Source: Bryobacterales bacterium (GTDB taxonomy: Bacteria; Acidobacteriota; Terriglobia; Bryobacterales; Bryobacteraceae). From it: a stretch of 5,332 nucleotides of DNA. The stretch spans positions 379 through 5,710 of the forward strand of contig PLRZ01000754.1 in NCBI GenBank assembly GCA_003164075.1. The letters are read 5' to 3'. Positions 1 through 5,332 of the stretch are shown here, piece after piece. Made by a program: the position numbers and the translations under genes. The stretch's first letter is position 1. Every line of letters begins with the position of its first letter. The notes under the pieces are model-generated. The model was given only the letters and a program-made list of their open reading frames with translations, made no database searches and had not been told where the DNA came from.

Positions 1-57
1 GGTCGTTCAGAGACGCGCCTCCCGAAACCGTTTAAGCACCCCGGGGCGCGCCGCCGC

Positions 58-846
58 TCACTCGCGGCAAATTCCGCGTTGGCTGCGGCGAATGAAGGCC
101 ACCAGGTGAAGCGTTTCGGAGGTCGGAATCCGACTCTCGATTTTCTGCAGCGCATCATCGAGCTTCAGGTTCGATTTGTACAGCAAGTGATAGGCCTGCT
201 TGAGGATACTTACGTCGGGCGCCCTGTAGCCGGCGCGTTTCAGCCCCACCAGATTGAGCCCTTTGGGGGCGATCTGGAAGCCCGCGAAGGTGAAAAAAGG
301 CGGGGCGTCGAGGTTGACCCTGGTATTGCCGCTGATCATGGCCAACTGCCCGATCTTGGAGAATTGATGCACCAGCACGCCCCCCGACAAAAAAGCCCGA
401 TCCTCCACTTCCACGTACCCGCCGAGCAGCACGCAACTGGCGATTACGGTGGCGTTACCGATTTTGCAGTTGTGAGCGATGTGGCCCGAAGTCATGATGA
501 AATTGCCATTTCCGATCTCGGTGACCGATTCCGGTGGAGTGCCGCGGGAAATGGTGAAGTGCTCGCGGATCTTGTTGCCGTCGCCGATGCGCAAGTAGCT
601 GCGCGCGCCGTTGAAGTTCTTGTCGAGCGGGTCGGTGCCGAGCACGGTTCCCGCGGAGATCTCATTATCGCGCCCGAGGGTGGTCCAGCGCTTGACGTAG
701 ACATAGGGTTCGAGCAGGCATCCGGGGCCGATGACCACGTCCTGTTCAATGACGCAGTACTCGCCGATACGGGCGCCGGGTCCGATGACGGCATCGGGGT
801 GGATGCGGGCGGTGGGGGCGATTTGGGCGGAGGGATCGATGGGCAT
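58..846 (-). CDS. lpxA: LpxA-family UDP-N-acetylglucosamine acyltransferase (divergent)
   Basis: LpxA transfers a 3-hydroxyacyl chain from acyl carrier protein to UDP-GlcNAc, the first step of lipid A synthesis, in the cytoplasm. The 262-residue product matches the E. coli enzyme in length. Residues 1 to about 190 are hexapeptide repeats of the left-handed beta-helix type (for example IGPGARIGEYCVIEQDVVIG). The rest is the helical C-terminal domain with GLNLVGLKRAGY. The catalytic histidine is H125 in GHIAHNC, with H122 and H160 (VHQF) also in E. coli register. G173 is glycine at the acyl-length ruler position, as in E. coli, which favours a long (C14-like) chain by inference. Oddities: Tyr144 replaces His144, Val200 replaces Glu200, Ala205 replaces Arg205, and the usual QDLKY segment reads PLDKNF. 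The ATG at 846 has no clear Shine-Dalgarno. No lpxD or fabZ lies upstream. It may be a second, specialised LpxA. The family is certain; the exact substrate is not. Confidence 0.9.
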   Translation of the reverse strand: MPIDPSAQIAPTARIHPDAVIGPGARIGEYCVIEQDVVIGPGCLLEPYVYVKRWTTLGRDNEISAGTVLGTDPLDKNFNGARSYLRIGDGNKIREHFTISRGTPPESVTEIGNGNFIMTSGHIAHNCKIGNATVIASCVLLGGYVEVEDRAFLSGGVLVHQFSKIGQLAMISGNTRVNLDAPPFFTFAGFQIAPKGLNLVGLKRAGYRAPDVSILKQAYHLLYKSNLKLDDALQKIESRIPTSETLHLVAFIRRSQRGICRE

Positions 847-934
847 GCCGGGCTATTTTCGCGTCGCTTAAATCTTAGCCGATTTCGCCTGCGGCGCGCG
901 GCCAATGAGCTACATTAGATGATTGCCCATCGGC
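847..934. promoter_or_regulatory. Divergent intergenic region between lpxA and the ZIP gene
   Basis: This 88-bp gap must carry the promoters of both divergent genes. On the plus strand, TACATT at 911-916 is a weak -10 candidate for the ZIP gene. On the minus strand, TAAGAT (complement of 872-877) is a weak -10 candidate for lpxA. Neither has a convincing -35 box at the right distance, and neither gene has a clear Shine-Dalgarno. No operator palindrome or metal-regulator box was recognised. The position follows from gene orientation; the boxes are tentative. Confidence 0.35.
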
Positions 935-1699
935 ATGAGTTATTCCGCGGGAATCGCCGTTCCGTTATTAGCTGCCGTCATCGGCGTCGCAGGCGCGGCG
1001 CTGGGATTGTGGCTCACGGGCCTGCGCCAACGCGTGCAGGTGGTGGTGCCCTTCAGCGCGGGCGTCCTGCTGGGAGTCGCTCTTTTCGGACTGCTTCCGG
1101 AACTGGCGTCGCAAGCCGGTTGGCTGGCGAGCGGCCTCCTGTTCGCCGCCGGATACGGGCTGCTCCTCGTCATCAACCGCTACGCCTACCCGGTCTGTCC
1201 TACCTGCGCGCACGATCACGACCACAACGCCTGCTCGAGCGAGCTCCACGGCTTCGCGGGACCGCTGATCGCCGCTTCCGCATTGCATGCCTTTCTGGAT
1301 GGCTGGAGCATCGCCACGGTGCAATCCACCGCGCCATTGGGGCTGCGCGTGGCCGTTCCGCTGGCGGTGGTGCTGCACAAATTACCGGAAGGCATCGCGC
1401 TGGGGGGCATCCTGCGGGCGTCCATGGGCAGCCGCGGCAGAGCCATGGGATGGTGCGCGCTGGCTGAAGGCGCTACGCTGCTGGGCGGCGCGTTGGGGCT
1501 CATCATGGCGCCGCACCTGGGCACGCAATGGATCATGTACCCGCTGGGCATCACCGCCGGCTGGCTGTTTTACCTGGGCTATCACGCCGTCCACGAGGAG
1601 TGGAAGCGGCGCGGCGCGGCTCCGGCGTTCCTGTCGGCGCTGGTGGGCATGGTGGGCGCGGCGGTTATTCAGCGGGGCGCGGAGGCGCTGTTTCGGTAG
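935..1699 (+). CDS. ZIP-family divalent metal transporter
   Basis: This is an inner-membrane transporter of the ZIP (zinc/iron-regulated transporter-like) family, which usually imports Zn2+, Fe2+ or Mn2+ into the cytoplasm. The 254-residue protein is almost wholly hydrophobic, with about eight likely membrane helices. The two metal-binding helices are visible: helix IV has H118-A-F-L-D122-G and helix V has H148-K-L-P-E152-G. The second is the family signature HxxPEG. A PE pair (P55, E56) closes helix II. Between helices III and IV is a short loop rich in metal ligands, CPTCAHDHDHNAC (residues 88-100). I chose the ATG at 935; an in-frame TTG at 923 would add four residues. Neither start has a good Shine-Dalgarno. 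The 3' end overlaps the convergent glycosyltransferase by 35 bp. The metal cannot be told from sequence. Confidence 0.9.
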   Translation: MSYSAGIAVPLLAAVIGVAGAALGLWLTGLRQRVQVVVPFSAGVLLGVALFGLLPELASQAGWLASGLLFAAGYGLLLVINRYAYPVCPTCAHDHDHNACSSELHGFAGPLIAASALHAFLDGWSIATVQSTAPLGLRVAVPLAVVLHKLPEGIALGGILRASMGSRGRAMGWCALAEGATLLGGALGLIMAPHLGTQWIMYPLGITAGWLFYLGYHAVHEEWKRRGAAPAFLSALVGMVGAAVIQRGAEALFR

Positions 1700-3221
1700 C
1701 CGCGGCCAATTGATAAATCAGACTGAGAGGCGTGCGCGCCACCAGTTTGTATCGCGACAGCCATCCCTGCAATTCAGGGTACGCGTCGATGGCGAGCCGC
1801 GGGTTCGAGAGGCTCAGGCTATCGACCACAAAGGTTGGCCGCGACGCCGCGAACTCGCCGCGATTTTGCGCGGCCTGCTCCGGCAGGACGGCCAGGGTCT
1901 CGCGCAAATGCCGGTCCGCGGGAACGCCGGTGAGCGGTTGGGAGTCCCAATAGCGCGAGGCTGCCGGCAAGCGCGTATATACAAAGATGCCCGGCCGGTA
2001 ACCCCACACGAACAGCGTGTCGCCGGGATGTTTCCGATGGTTCACCAGGGTGGCGGCGGCCTGGCTGTCGCGGTCGAGCGCGATGTCGGCCCACTGCGGC
2101 TGCCGTCCCGCAAGCTGGTCGTGGGCCAGGGTGAGGTAGCGCGGGCCGAAGCGGACCAGGGGAATCAGGAGCGCCGCGGCCAGCACGATGTGGCGCAGGC
2201 ACTCCTGCCTGCCGGGTCGAGACTGACCCAAGGGGCACCCCCGACCCTCTTGCGCTGTCGGCGGCGGAAATCGAAGAGCGCCGAGATGAGTCTCGGCGCG
2301 GCAGGCAAGAGTGCCTGCGCCACGAGCCGCCAGCAACACCATTGGTGGGAGAATCTGCAAATAATATCGCGGGAAGAATCGCGCTCCCACCGCCACGCCC
2401 GCAAACGACACCGCGAGCCATCCCGCCAGCCAGTAGTTTTCGCGCTTCCGATTGGTCCACCAGAATGCCGCGGCGCCCAATGCCAGCGCGGCGTGGAATC
2501 CCAGCCAGTCCGCGGTGCGGTGAACGCCGTTTGCCCAAGGGTGGAGTTCCGGCGAACTGCGCGCATAGGCCGCGCTCCACTCCCAGACTTGCCGGAAATA
2601 TTGCGGCAGCGCGCCCGCCGCGGCCAACCCCGCCACCACCACGACATTGGGGATCGCGAAGCCCAAGAAGAGCGCGGGCAGCGTTCGCCACGCCAGCAGG
2701 GCGCATGCCGCCAGCACGAAAACTCCCTTGGCGTGGAACAGAAACGCCGCGCCGCACCATAAGCCCGCCGCCAGCGGCTTGCCTTTCCACGCGCAGTGCA
2801 TCGCGACGATGTGCGGCAACAGCATCAGGAAGTCGGGCGCCATGGGGAGCACCGCGGAAGGCAGGTCGAAGTTCAGGAAGAAGGCCATCAGTCCGGCGGC
2901 CAACATCGCTGCGCGACGGCTGCTAACGTCGCGCGCGAAGCGCCAGGTGGCCACCGATACCGCCAGCACATACAGTGCGTCGAAGAGCCGCAGCGGCCAT
3001 CCCGCCAGCCCTCCCATGGCGGCATACAGCCACGCGGCCAGCGGCGGCTTGTCGTACCACAGGTCGCGATAGAGCAGCTTGCCGTGGAGCGTCTGAATGG
3101 CCGCGGCCATGTGGTAATCTTCATCCGCCCACAGAATGTGCGCATGGCACATCCGAAGCGCCAGCGTGACGGCAAAGAGCGCCGCGAAGAACAGCGCGCT
3201 GTTGCGGCGTTCCACGGTCAC
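1665..3221 (-). CDS. GT-C membrane glycosyltransferase (family 39 / PMT-like), with in-frame repeat insertion
   Basis: This is a polytopic membrane protein of the GT-C fold. Such enzymes move a sugar from a lipid-phosphate carrier to an acceptor on the outer face of the inner membrane. Near the N-terminus lies the family's acidic motif ADEDYH (D33, E34), then GKLLYRDLWYDKPPL (D53, K58-P59-P60), as in PMT/ArnT-like proteins. Many hydrophobic helices follow. RYYLQILPP (about 285-293) precedes an inserted low-complexity segment, R300 to H344, encoded by a palindromic repeat. A further helix and a soluble C-terminal domain (about 360-518, with FVWGYRPGIFVYTRLPASRYWD-like sequence) complete it. 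A longer frame opens at a GTG at 3278. I prefer the GTG at 3221: it has GGAAGG seven bases upstream and sits 2 nt after the methyltransferase stop, indicating translational coupling. A GTG at 3215 is also possible. The sugar and acceptor are unknown. Confidence 0.85.
   Translation of the reverse strand: MTVERRNSALFFAALFAVTLALRMCHAHILWADEDYHMAAAIQTLHGKLLYRDLWYDKPPLAAWLYAAMGGLAGWPLRLFDALYVLAVSVATWRFARDVSSRRAAMLAAGLMAFFLNFDLPSAVLPMAPDFLMLLPHIVAMHCAWKGKPLAAGLWCGAAFLFHAKGVFVLAACALLAWRTLPALFLGFAIPNVVVVAGLAAAGALPQYFRQVWEWSAAYARSSPELHPWANGVHRTADWLGFHAALALGAAAFWWTNRKRENYWLAGWLAVSFAGVAVGARFFPRYYLQILPPMVLLAARGAGTLACRAETHLGALRFPPPTAQEGRGCPLGQSRPGRQECLRHIVLAAALLIPLVRFGPRYLTLAHDQLAGRQPQWADIALDRDSQAAATLVNHRKHPGDTLFVWGYRPGIFVYTRLPAASRYWDSQPLTGVPADRHLRETLAVLPEQAAQNRGEFAASRPTFVVDSLSLSNPRLAIDAYPELQGWLSRYKLVARTPLSLIYQLAAATETAPPRPAE
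2190..2323. repeat. 134-bp palindromic (REP/MITE-like) element inside the glycosyltransferase gene
   Basis: The two ends, 2190-2224 and 2289-2323, are 35-bp inverted repeats that match at 32 of 35 positions. Each begins, read inward, with GTGGCGCAGGCACTC and continues through TGCCTGCCG to GAGACT. The 64-bp centre adds smaller hairpins: GGGTC/GACCC at 2214-2229, and a perfect 9-bp stem with a 4-nt loop at 2278-2299. A short direct repeat, CACGA, occurs at 2184-2188 and 2321-2325 and may be a target duplication, though chance is possible. The element encodes residues 300-344 of the glycosyltransferase. It carries no gene, so any movement would need a transposase elsewhere. It resembles repeats I recall from Solibacter-type Acidobacteria, which is unverified. 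Confidence 0.85.
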
Positions 3222-3223
3222 GG

Positions 3224-3748
3224 TCAGGCCTTCCGCGCCCGCAGGTGACAGCGGATGTCGAGCGCCGGGAAGATCCACGCGGCGTGCCGCTCATACCATT
3301 TCAGGGAGCGGCCGGCGAGGAAGCGGCCCATGTTATCGAGCACGAAATTGCCGCCGAAGGTGAGCCGGCATTCCACGATCTCGAAGCGGTAGGGCGACCC
3401 GGCGAAGGTCGGGAAATCGTTGCCGGTGAAATACTCGAAGCTGGCCGCCGCCAGGTGCCGGCGGTGCGTGGGGTCGACATACGAGTTGTGGGAACTGAAA
3501 TGCGGCGTGGTAATGAAGACGTCCGCGCCATCCTGCGCCACGCGATACACCTCCGCCATGGCGCGCATGGGGTCTTCCAGATGCTCGATGACGTGCGACA
3601 TGTGGATGCGCGAGAACTGGCGGTCTTCGAGGGGCCAGGGGTAGCGATCGAGATTCCATACGTGGTCGGCGGCGGAGTCCGCGGACATGTCGATGCCGAC
3701 GGCGTCCGGTTCGATCTTGCGCTTCCCGCACCCGATATCCAAAGTCAT
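3224..3748 (-). CDS. Class I SAM-dependent methyltransferase (Methyltransf_11-like)
   Basis: This is a 174-residue cytoplasmic methyltransferase with the Rossmann-like class I fold. Motif I is LDIGCGKRK (D4, G6, G8) and the acidic end of strand 2 is D20 in VGID, together forming the S-adenosylmethionine pocket. SHVIEHLEDP (residues 51-60) is the usual post-motif segment of the Methyltransf_11 group, followed by AEVYRVAQDGADVFITTP (strand 5 region). HFSSHNSYVDPTHRRH (83-98) is a sequence I associate with small methyltransferases in glycan gene clusters. Motif I begins almost at the N-terminus, so the protein is compact but has the core motifs. The ATG at 3748 is the only good start and has no Shine-Dalgarno. 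It is the first gene of an operon with the glycosyltransferase, which suggests a glycan or lipid-linked sugar as substrate. That is inference; the methylated molecule is not evident. Confidence 0.87.
   Translation of the reverse strand: MTLDIGCGKRKIEPDAVGIDMSADSAADHVWNLDRYPWPLEDRQFSRIHMSHVIEHLEDPMRAMAEVYRVAQDGADVFITTPHFSSHNSYVDPTHRRHLAAASFEYFTGNDFPTFAGSPYRFEIVECRLTFGGNFVLDNMGRFLAGRSLKWYERHAAWIFPALDIRCHLRARKA
3229..3234 (-). promoter_or_regulatory. Ribosome binding site that sets the glycosyltransferase start
   Basis: Read on the minus strand, GGAAGG lies inside the last codons of the methyltransferase, seven bases before the GTG at 3221. It is the only good Shine-Dalgarno-like match seen next to any start in the window. 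It argues against the longer frame beginning at 3278, which would overlap the methyltransferase by 55 bp. The following bases, TGACCGTGACCGTG, hold the upstream stop and two adjacent GTG codons. Confidence 0.6.
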
Positions 3749-3830
3749 CGTTATTAACGATAGCGCAGGACGGCCGCGAACTCGGAGGGTGCTTAAGCGA
3801 CTTGGGGATTTCGTGGCTCAGGCACGGAAT

Positions 3831-3923
3831 ACGCTCCCTAACGGTCGCGGCTCTGTAACGAGTGCCCGCGTGTTTGCAATTAGTTACAGAGCCGGGCCCA
3901 GAGGGCGCCCCGTTAGGGAGCGT
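3831..3923. repeat. 93-bp intergenic palindromic element
   Basis: There are two nested perfect inverted repeats. The outer arms are 13 bp: ACGCTCCCTAACG at 3831-3843 and its complement at 3911-3923. The inner arms are 12 bp: CGGCTCTGTAAC at 3848-3859 and its complement at 3883-3894, enclosing a 23-nt loop. The spacers between outer and inner arms are unequal, 4 nt on the left and 16 nt on the right. The right spacer contains the small palindromes GGGCCC and GGGCGCCC, so the right side looks expanded or rearranged. The element lies between the divergent methyltransferase and small membrane protein genes. No T-tract follows, so it is not an obvious intrinsic terminator. A REP-like mobile repeat is the best reading. 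Confidence 0.8.
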
Positions 3924-3989
3924 TTACCGGTGACGGACCTTCCCCAGATCGGTTACGCACCTGCCCCACCGGCAATGCCTTGCACCGTG

Positions 3990-3998
3990 TGGTAATCT
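3990..3998 (+). promoter_or_regulatory. Possible extended -10 promoter of the small membrane protein gene
   Basis: TGGTAATCT contains the TG of an extended -10 and a hexamer, TAATCT, that keeps the three most conserved positions (T1, A2, T6). A transcript would begin near 4005-4009, at or just before the ATG at 4009, giving a leaderless or nearly leaderless mRNA. That fits the absence of a Shine-Dalgarno. No paired -35 was found; TTGCAC at 3980-3985 is too close to serve. Confidence 0.35.
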
Positions 3999-4008
3999 AT
4001 GCGCCATT

Positions 4009-4332
4009 ATGAACACCAAAATCGTTGTGCGACGGATCGGGGTTCTCTCTTTGGCCAAGATTCAGGGCACGTTGTATGCCCTCCTTGGCTTGATTATTGG
4101 AGCGTTCGTTTCGCTCTTCGCGTTAGTGGGCGGCGCCCTCATGAATGCCCTGGGGAGCAGTTCCGGCAGCCAGTTCGGAATGCTGTTCGGGGCGGGCGCC
4201 ATCATCGTGTTTCCGATCCTCTACGGAGTGCTCGGATTCATTATCGGGCTGATCATCGGCGGGTTGTACAACCTGGTTGCCGGCATGGTTGGCGGTATCG
4301 AGATCGAGGGCGTACAGACACAGTCCCAATGA
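4009..4332 (+). CDS. Conserved small membrane protein of unknown function
   Basis: This 107-residue protein has a short positively charged N-terminus (MNTKIVVRRIG), a first hydrophobic stretch at about 21-46 and a second at about 56-90. The second may be one long helix or two. It ends in a polar tail, GGIEIEGVQTQSQ. The opening pattern (RRIGVLSLAKIQGTLYALLGLIIG) and the closing one (GGLYNLVAGMVGGIEIE) look like a widespread family of small bacterial membrane proteins, often annotated as hypothetical or DUF3566-like. I recognise the pattern but no function. It has no signal-peptide cleavage site and no catalytic motif. It is probably monocistronic: the next gene, 80 bp downstream, has its own strong promoter. 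The ATG has no Shine-Dalgarno. Confidence 0.8.
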   Translation: MNTKIVVRRIGVLSLAKIQGTLYALLGLIIGAFVSLFALVGGALMNALGSSSGSQFGMLFGAGAIIVFPILYGVLGFIIGLIIGGLYNLVAGMVGGIEIEGVQTQSQ

Positions 4333-4379
4333 TTGGACTTCGAGGGGCCTTCGGCGCACAGCATCGAGTCCCCTCTTCC

Positions 4380-4388
4380 TGCTATAAT
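4380..4388 (+). promoter_or_regulatory. Extended -10 promoter of the M16 peptidase gene
   Basis: TGCTATAAT is a perfect consensus extended -10 (TGnTATAAT). The predicted start of transcription is about 4395, leaving a leader of about 18 nt before the ATG at 4413. There is no recognisable -35 hexamer at 16-18 bp, which is usual for extended -10 promoters. Assignment to the housekeeping sigma factor is inference. A weak AAAGGG at 4397-4402 could act as ribosome binding site, ten bases before the ATG. Confidence 0.65.
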
Positions 4389-4412
4389 CCGGTCCCAAAG
4401 GGTTTTTCATCT

Positions 4413-5332
4413 ATGAACCGAAAATCCGTCTTCATTGCCGCGGCCGTTCTCTTGACGTTCGCGGCGCTCGCGTCCGCACAGACGCTGCCTCCGGGCGTTC
4501 AGAAAATGACTTCCATGGGCGGGATCACGGAGTACGATTTCCCCAATGGTTTGAAAGTCCTCCTCTATCCCGATTCCGCCGAACCCAAGATCACCGTCAA
4601 CGTGACTTACCTGGTGGGCTCCCGTTTCGAAGGCTACGGCGAGACCGGCATGGCGCACCTGCTGGAACACCTGGATTTCATCGATACCACCAACGGCCGG
4701 CATATCAAAGAGGAACTGGTGGCCCACGGCGCCAACTGGAACGGCACCACTTCCGAGGACCGCACTAACTACTATGAGACGGTCAACGCCACCGACGAGA
4801 ATCTGAAGTGGGCCCTCGGTCTGGAAACGGACCGCATGGTCAACGTCAAGTTCAGCAAAGAGATCCTCGACACGGAAATGACCGTGGTCCGCAATGAGCT
4901 GGAGCGCGGCGAGAATCAGCCCTCCTCCATTCTCAGCGAGCGCGTGGCCGCCACGGCCTATATCTGGCACAATTACGGCAAGTCCGTCATCGGCTCCAAG
5001 GAAGACCTGGAAGGCGTACCGTACACCCGTCCGGAGGCTTTCTATCACAAGTATTACCAGCCCGATAACGCCGTGCTGGTGATTACCGGCCGCATCGACG
5101 AATCGAAGACCCTGCAATTCGTGGCCGATTCCATGGGCAAGCTGCCCCGGCCCACGCGCAAACTGGAGGCCACTTACACCATCGAGCCGCCGCAGGATGG
5201 CGAACGCTTCGTGGCGCTGCGCCGGGTCGGTACCGGACAGAACGTCATCGTGGCTTACCATGCGGTATCGGCCGGCCATCCGGATTCGGCAGCCCTGCAG
5301 GTGCTCTCCGCCATTATGAACGGCAGCGGCGG
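4413..5332 (+). CDS. Secreted M16-family zinc metallopeptidase (pitrilysin-like), N-terminal part
   Basis: This is a peptidase of the M16 (insulinase/pitrilysin/processing-peptidase) family, which cuts peptides in a closed chamber using one zinc ion. The first 306 residues are present and the gene runs off the window. Residues 1-22 form a signal peptide (basic start, hydrophobic core, ASA before Q23), so the protein acts in the periplasm or outside. The inverted zinc motif HxxEH is H82-L-L-E85-H86. The third zinc ligand is E162 in VVRNELER, 75 residues after H86, the normal spacing; E155 is a further conserved-type acid. The FPNGLKVLLYPD start of the domain and the YYQPDNAVLVITGRID segment are typical. 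The active-site residues mark it as the catalytic rather than the inactive subunit. Members often lie beside a second M16 gene, which could follow beyond the edge. The substrate is unknown. Confidence 0.93.
   Translation, partial: MNRKSVFIAAAVLLTFAALASAQTLPPGVQKMTSMGGITEYDFPNGLKVLLYPDSAEPKITVNVTYLVGSRFEGYGETGMAHLLEHLDFIDTTNGRHIKEELVAHGANWNGTTSEDRTNYYETVNATDENLKWALGLETDRMVNVKFSKEILDTEMTVVRNELERGENQPSSILSERVAATAYIWHNYGKSVIGSKEDLEGVPYTRPEAFYHKYYQPDNAVLVITGRIDESKTLQFVADSMGKLPRPTRKLEATYTIEPPQDGERFVALRRVGTGQNVIVAYHAVSAGHPDSAALQVLSAIMNGSG

Noticed and set aside
18..23. GGGAGG on the minus strand as a ribosome site for a gene beyond the left edge
   Set aside because: No ATG, GTG or TTG follows within the remaining 17 bases, so the spacing cannot be right for any start in view.
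30..40. TTAAGCACCC near the left edge, recurring inverted near 3787-3796
   Set aside because: A ten-base match with no further similarity around it; most likely chance.
122..134. Perfect 13-nt palindrome GTCGGA-A-TCCGAC
   Set aside because: It lies within lpxA coding sequence; a short palindrome like this is expected by chance in GC-rich DNA and nothing around it suggests an operator.
79..918. Long open frame on the plus strand opposite lpxA
   Set aside because: It is a GC-rich antisense shadow; its translation has no family character, while the minus strand encodes a clear LpxA.
1287..2762. 491-codon open frame on the plus strand across the ZIP and glycosyltransferase genes
   Set aside because: It overlaps two well-supported genes in other frames and its translation is Arg-rich with no domain. 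Part of its openness comes from the stop-free repeat element.
3222..3278. Longer glycosyltransferase start at a GTG at 3278
   Set aside because: It would overlap the methyltransferase by 55 bp, add a non-hydrophobic Pro/Gly-rich leader and lack a ribosome site. The GTG at 3221 has GGAAGG and a 2-nt gap from the upstream stop.
4342..4375. Possible terminator after the small membrane protein (GAGGGG / CCCCTC)
   Set aside because: There is only a 6-bp stem with a 22-nt loop and no proper T-tract; too weak to annotate.
4407..5279. 290-codon open frame antisense to the M16 peptidase
   Set aside because: The plus strand carries the HxxEH motif, signal peptide and a consensus promoter; the antisense frame shows no recognisable protein.

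Overview
This GC-rich window carries six protein-coding genes in four transcription units, plus two different palindromic repeat elements. The gene content indicates a didermal (LPS-making) bacterium. The protein style and the two palindromic repeats resemble Acidobacteriota of the Solibacter/Bryobacterales type. That placement is recognition from memory, not a computed result.

Layout. (1) Positions 58-846, minus strand: an LpxA-family acyltransferase, the first step of lipid A synthesis. It has the catalytic histidine but several unusual active-site positions. (2) Positions 935-1699, plus strand: a ZIP-family divalent metal transporter, divergent from lpxA across an 88-bp gap. (3) Positions 3748 down to 1665, minus strand: a two-gene operon of a small SAM-dependent methyltransferase and a GT-C (family 39-like) membrane glycosyltransferase. 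The stop of the first and the GTG start of the second are 2 nt apart. The glycosyltransferase 3' end overlaps the ZIP 3' end by 35 bp, tail to tail. (4) Positions 3749-4008: an intergenic region holding a 93-bp palindromic element and a possible promoter. (5) Positions 4009-4332, plus strand: a conserved small membrane protein of unknown function. (6) Position 4413 to the window end, plus strand: the N-terminal part of a secreted M16 zinc peptidase, preceded by a perfect extended -10 box.

Biological theme. LpxA, the glycosyltransferase and the methyltransferase all fit cell-envelope glycan or lipid work. The metal transporter and the exported peptidase are also envelope functions. Apart from the methyltransferase-glycosyltransferase pair, nothing shows that these genes act together.

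Most notable observation. A 134-bp element with 35-bp imperfect terminal inverted repeats lies inside the glycosyltransferase reading frame and adds about 45 low-complexity residues between two membrane helices. It has no stop codon in five of the six frames, so it could insert into genes without truncating them. A second, different palindromic element lies in the 3749-4008 gap. No phage, CRISPR array, tRNA, rRNA or transposase gene was seen.
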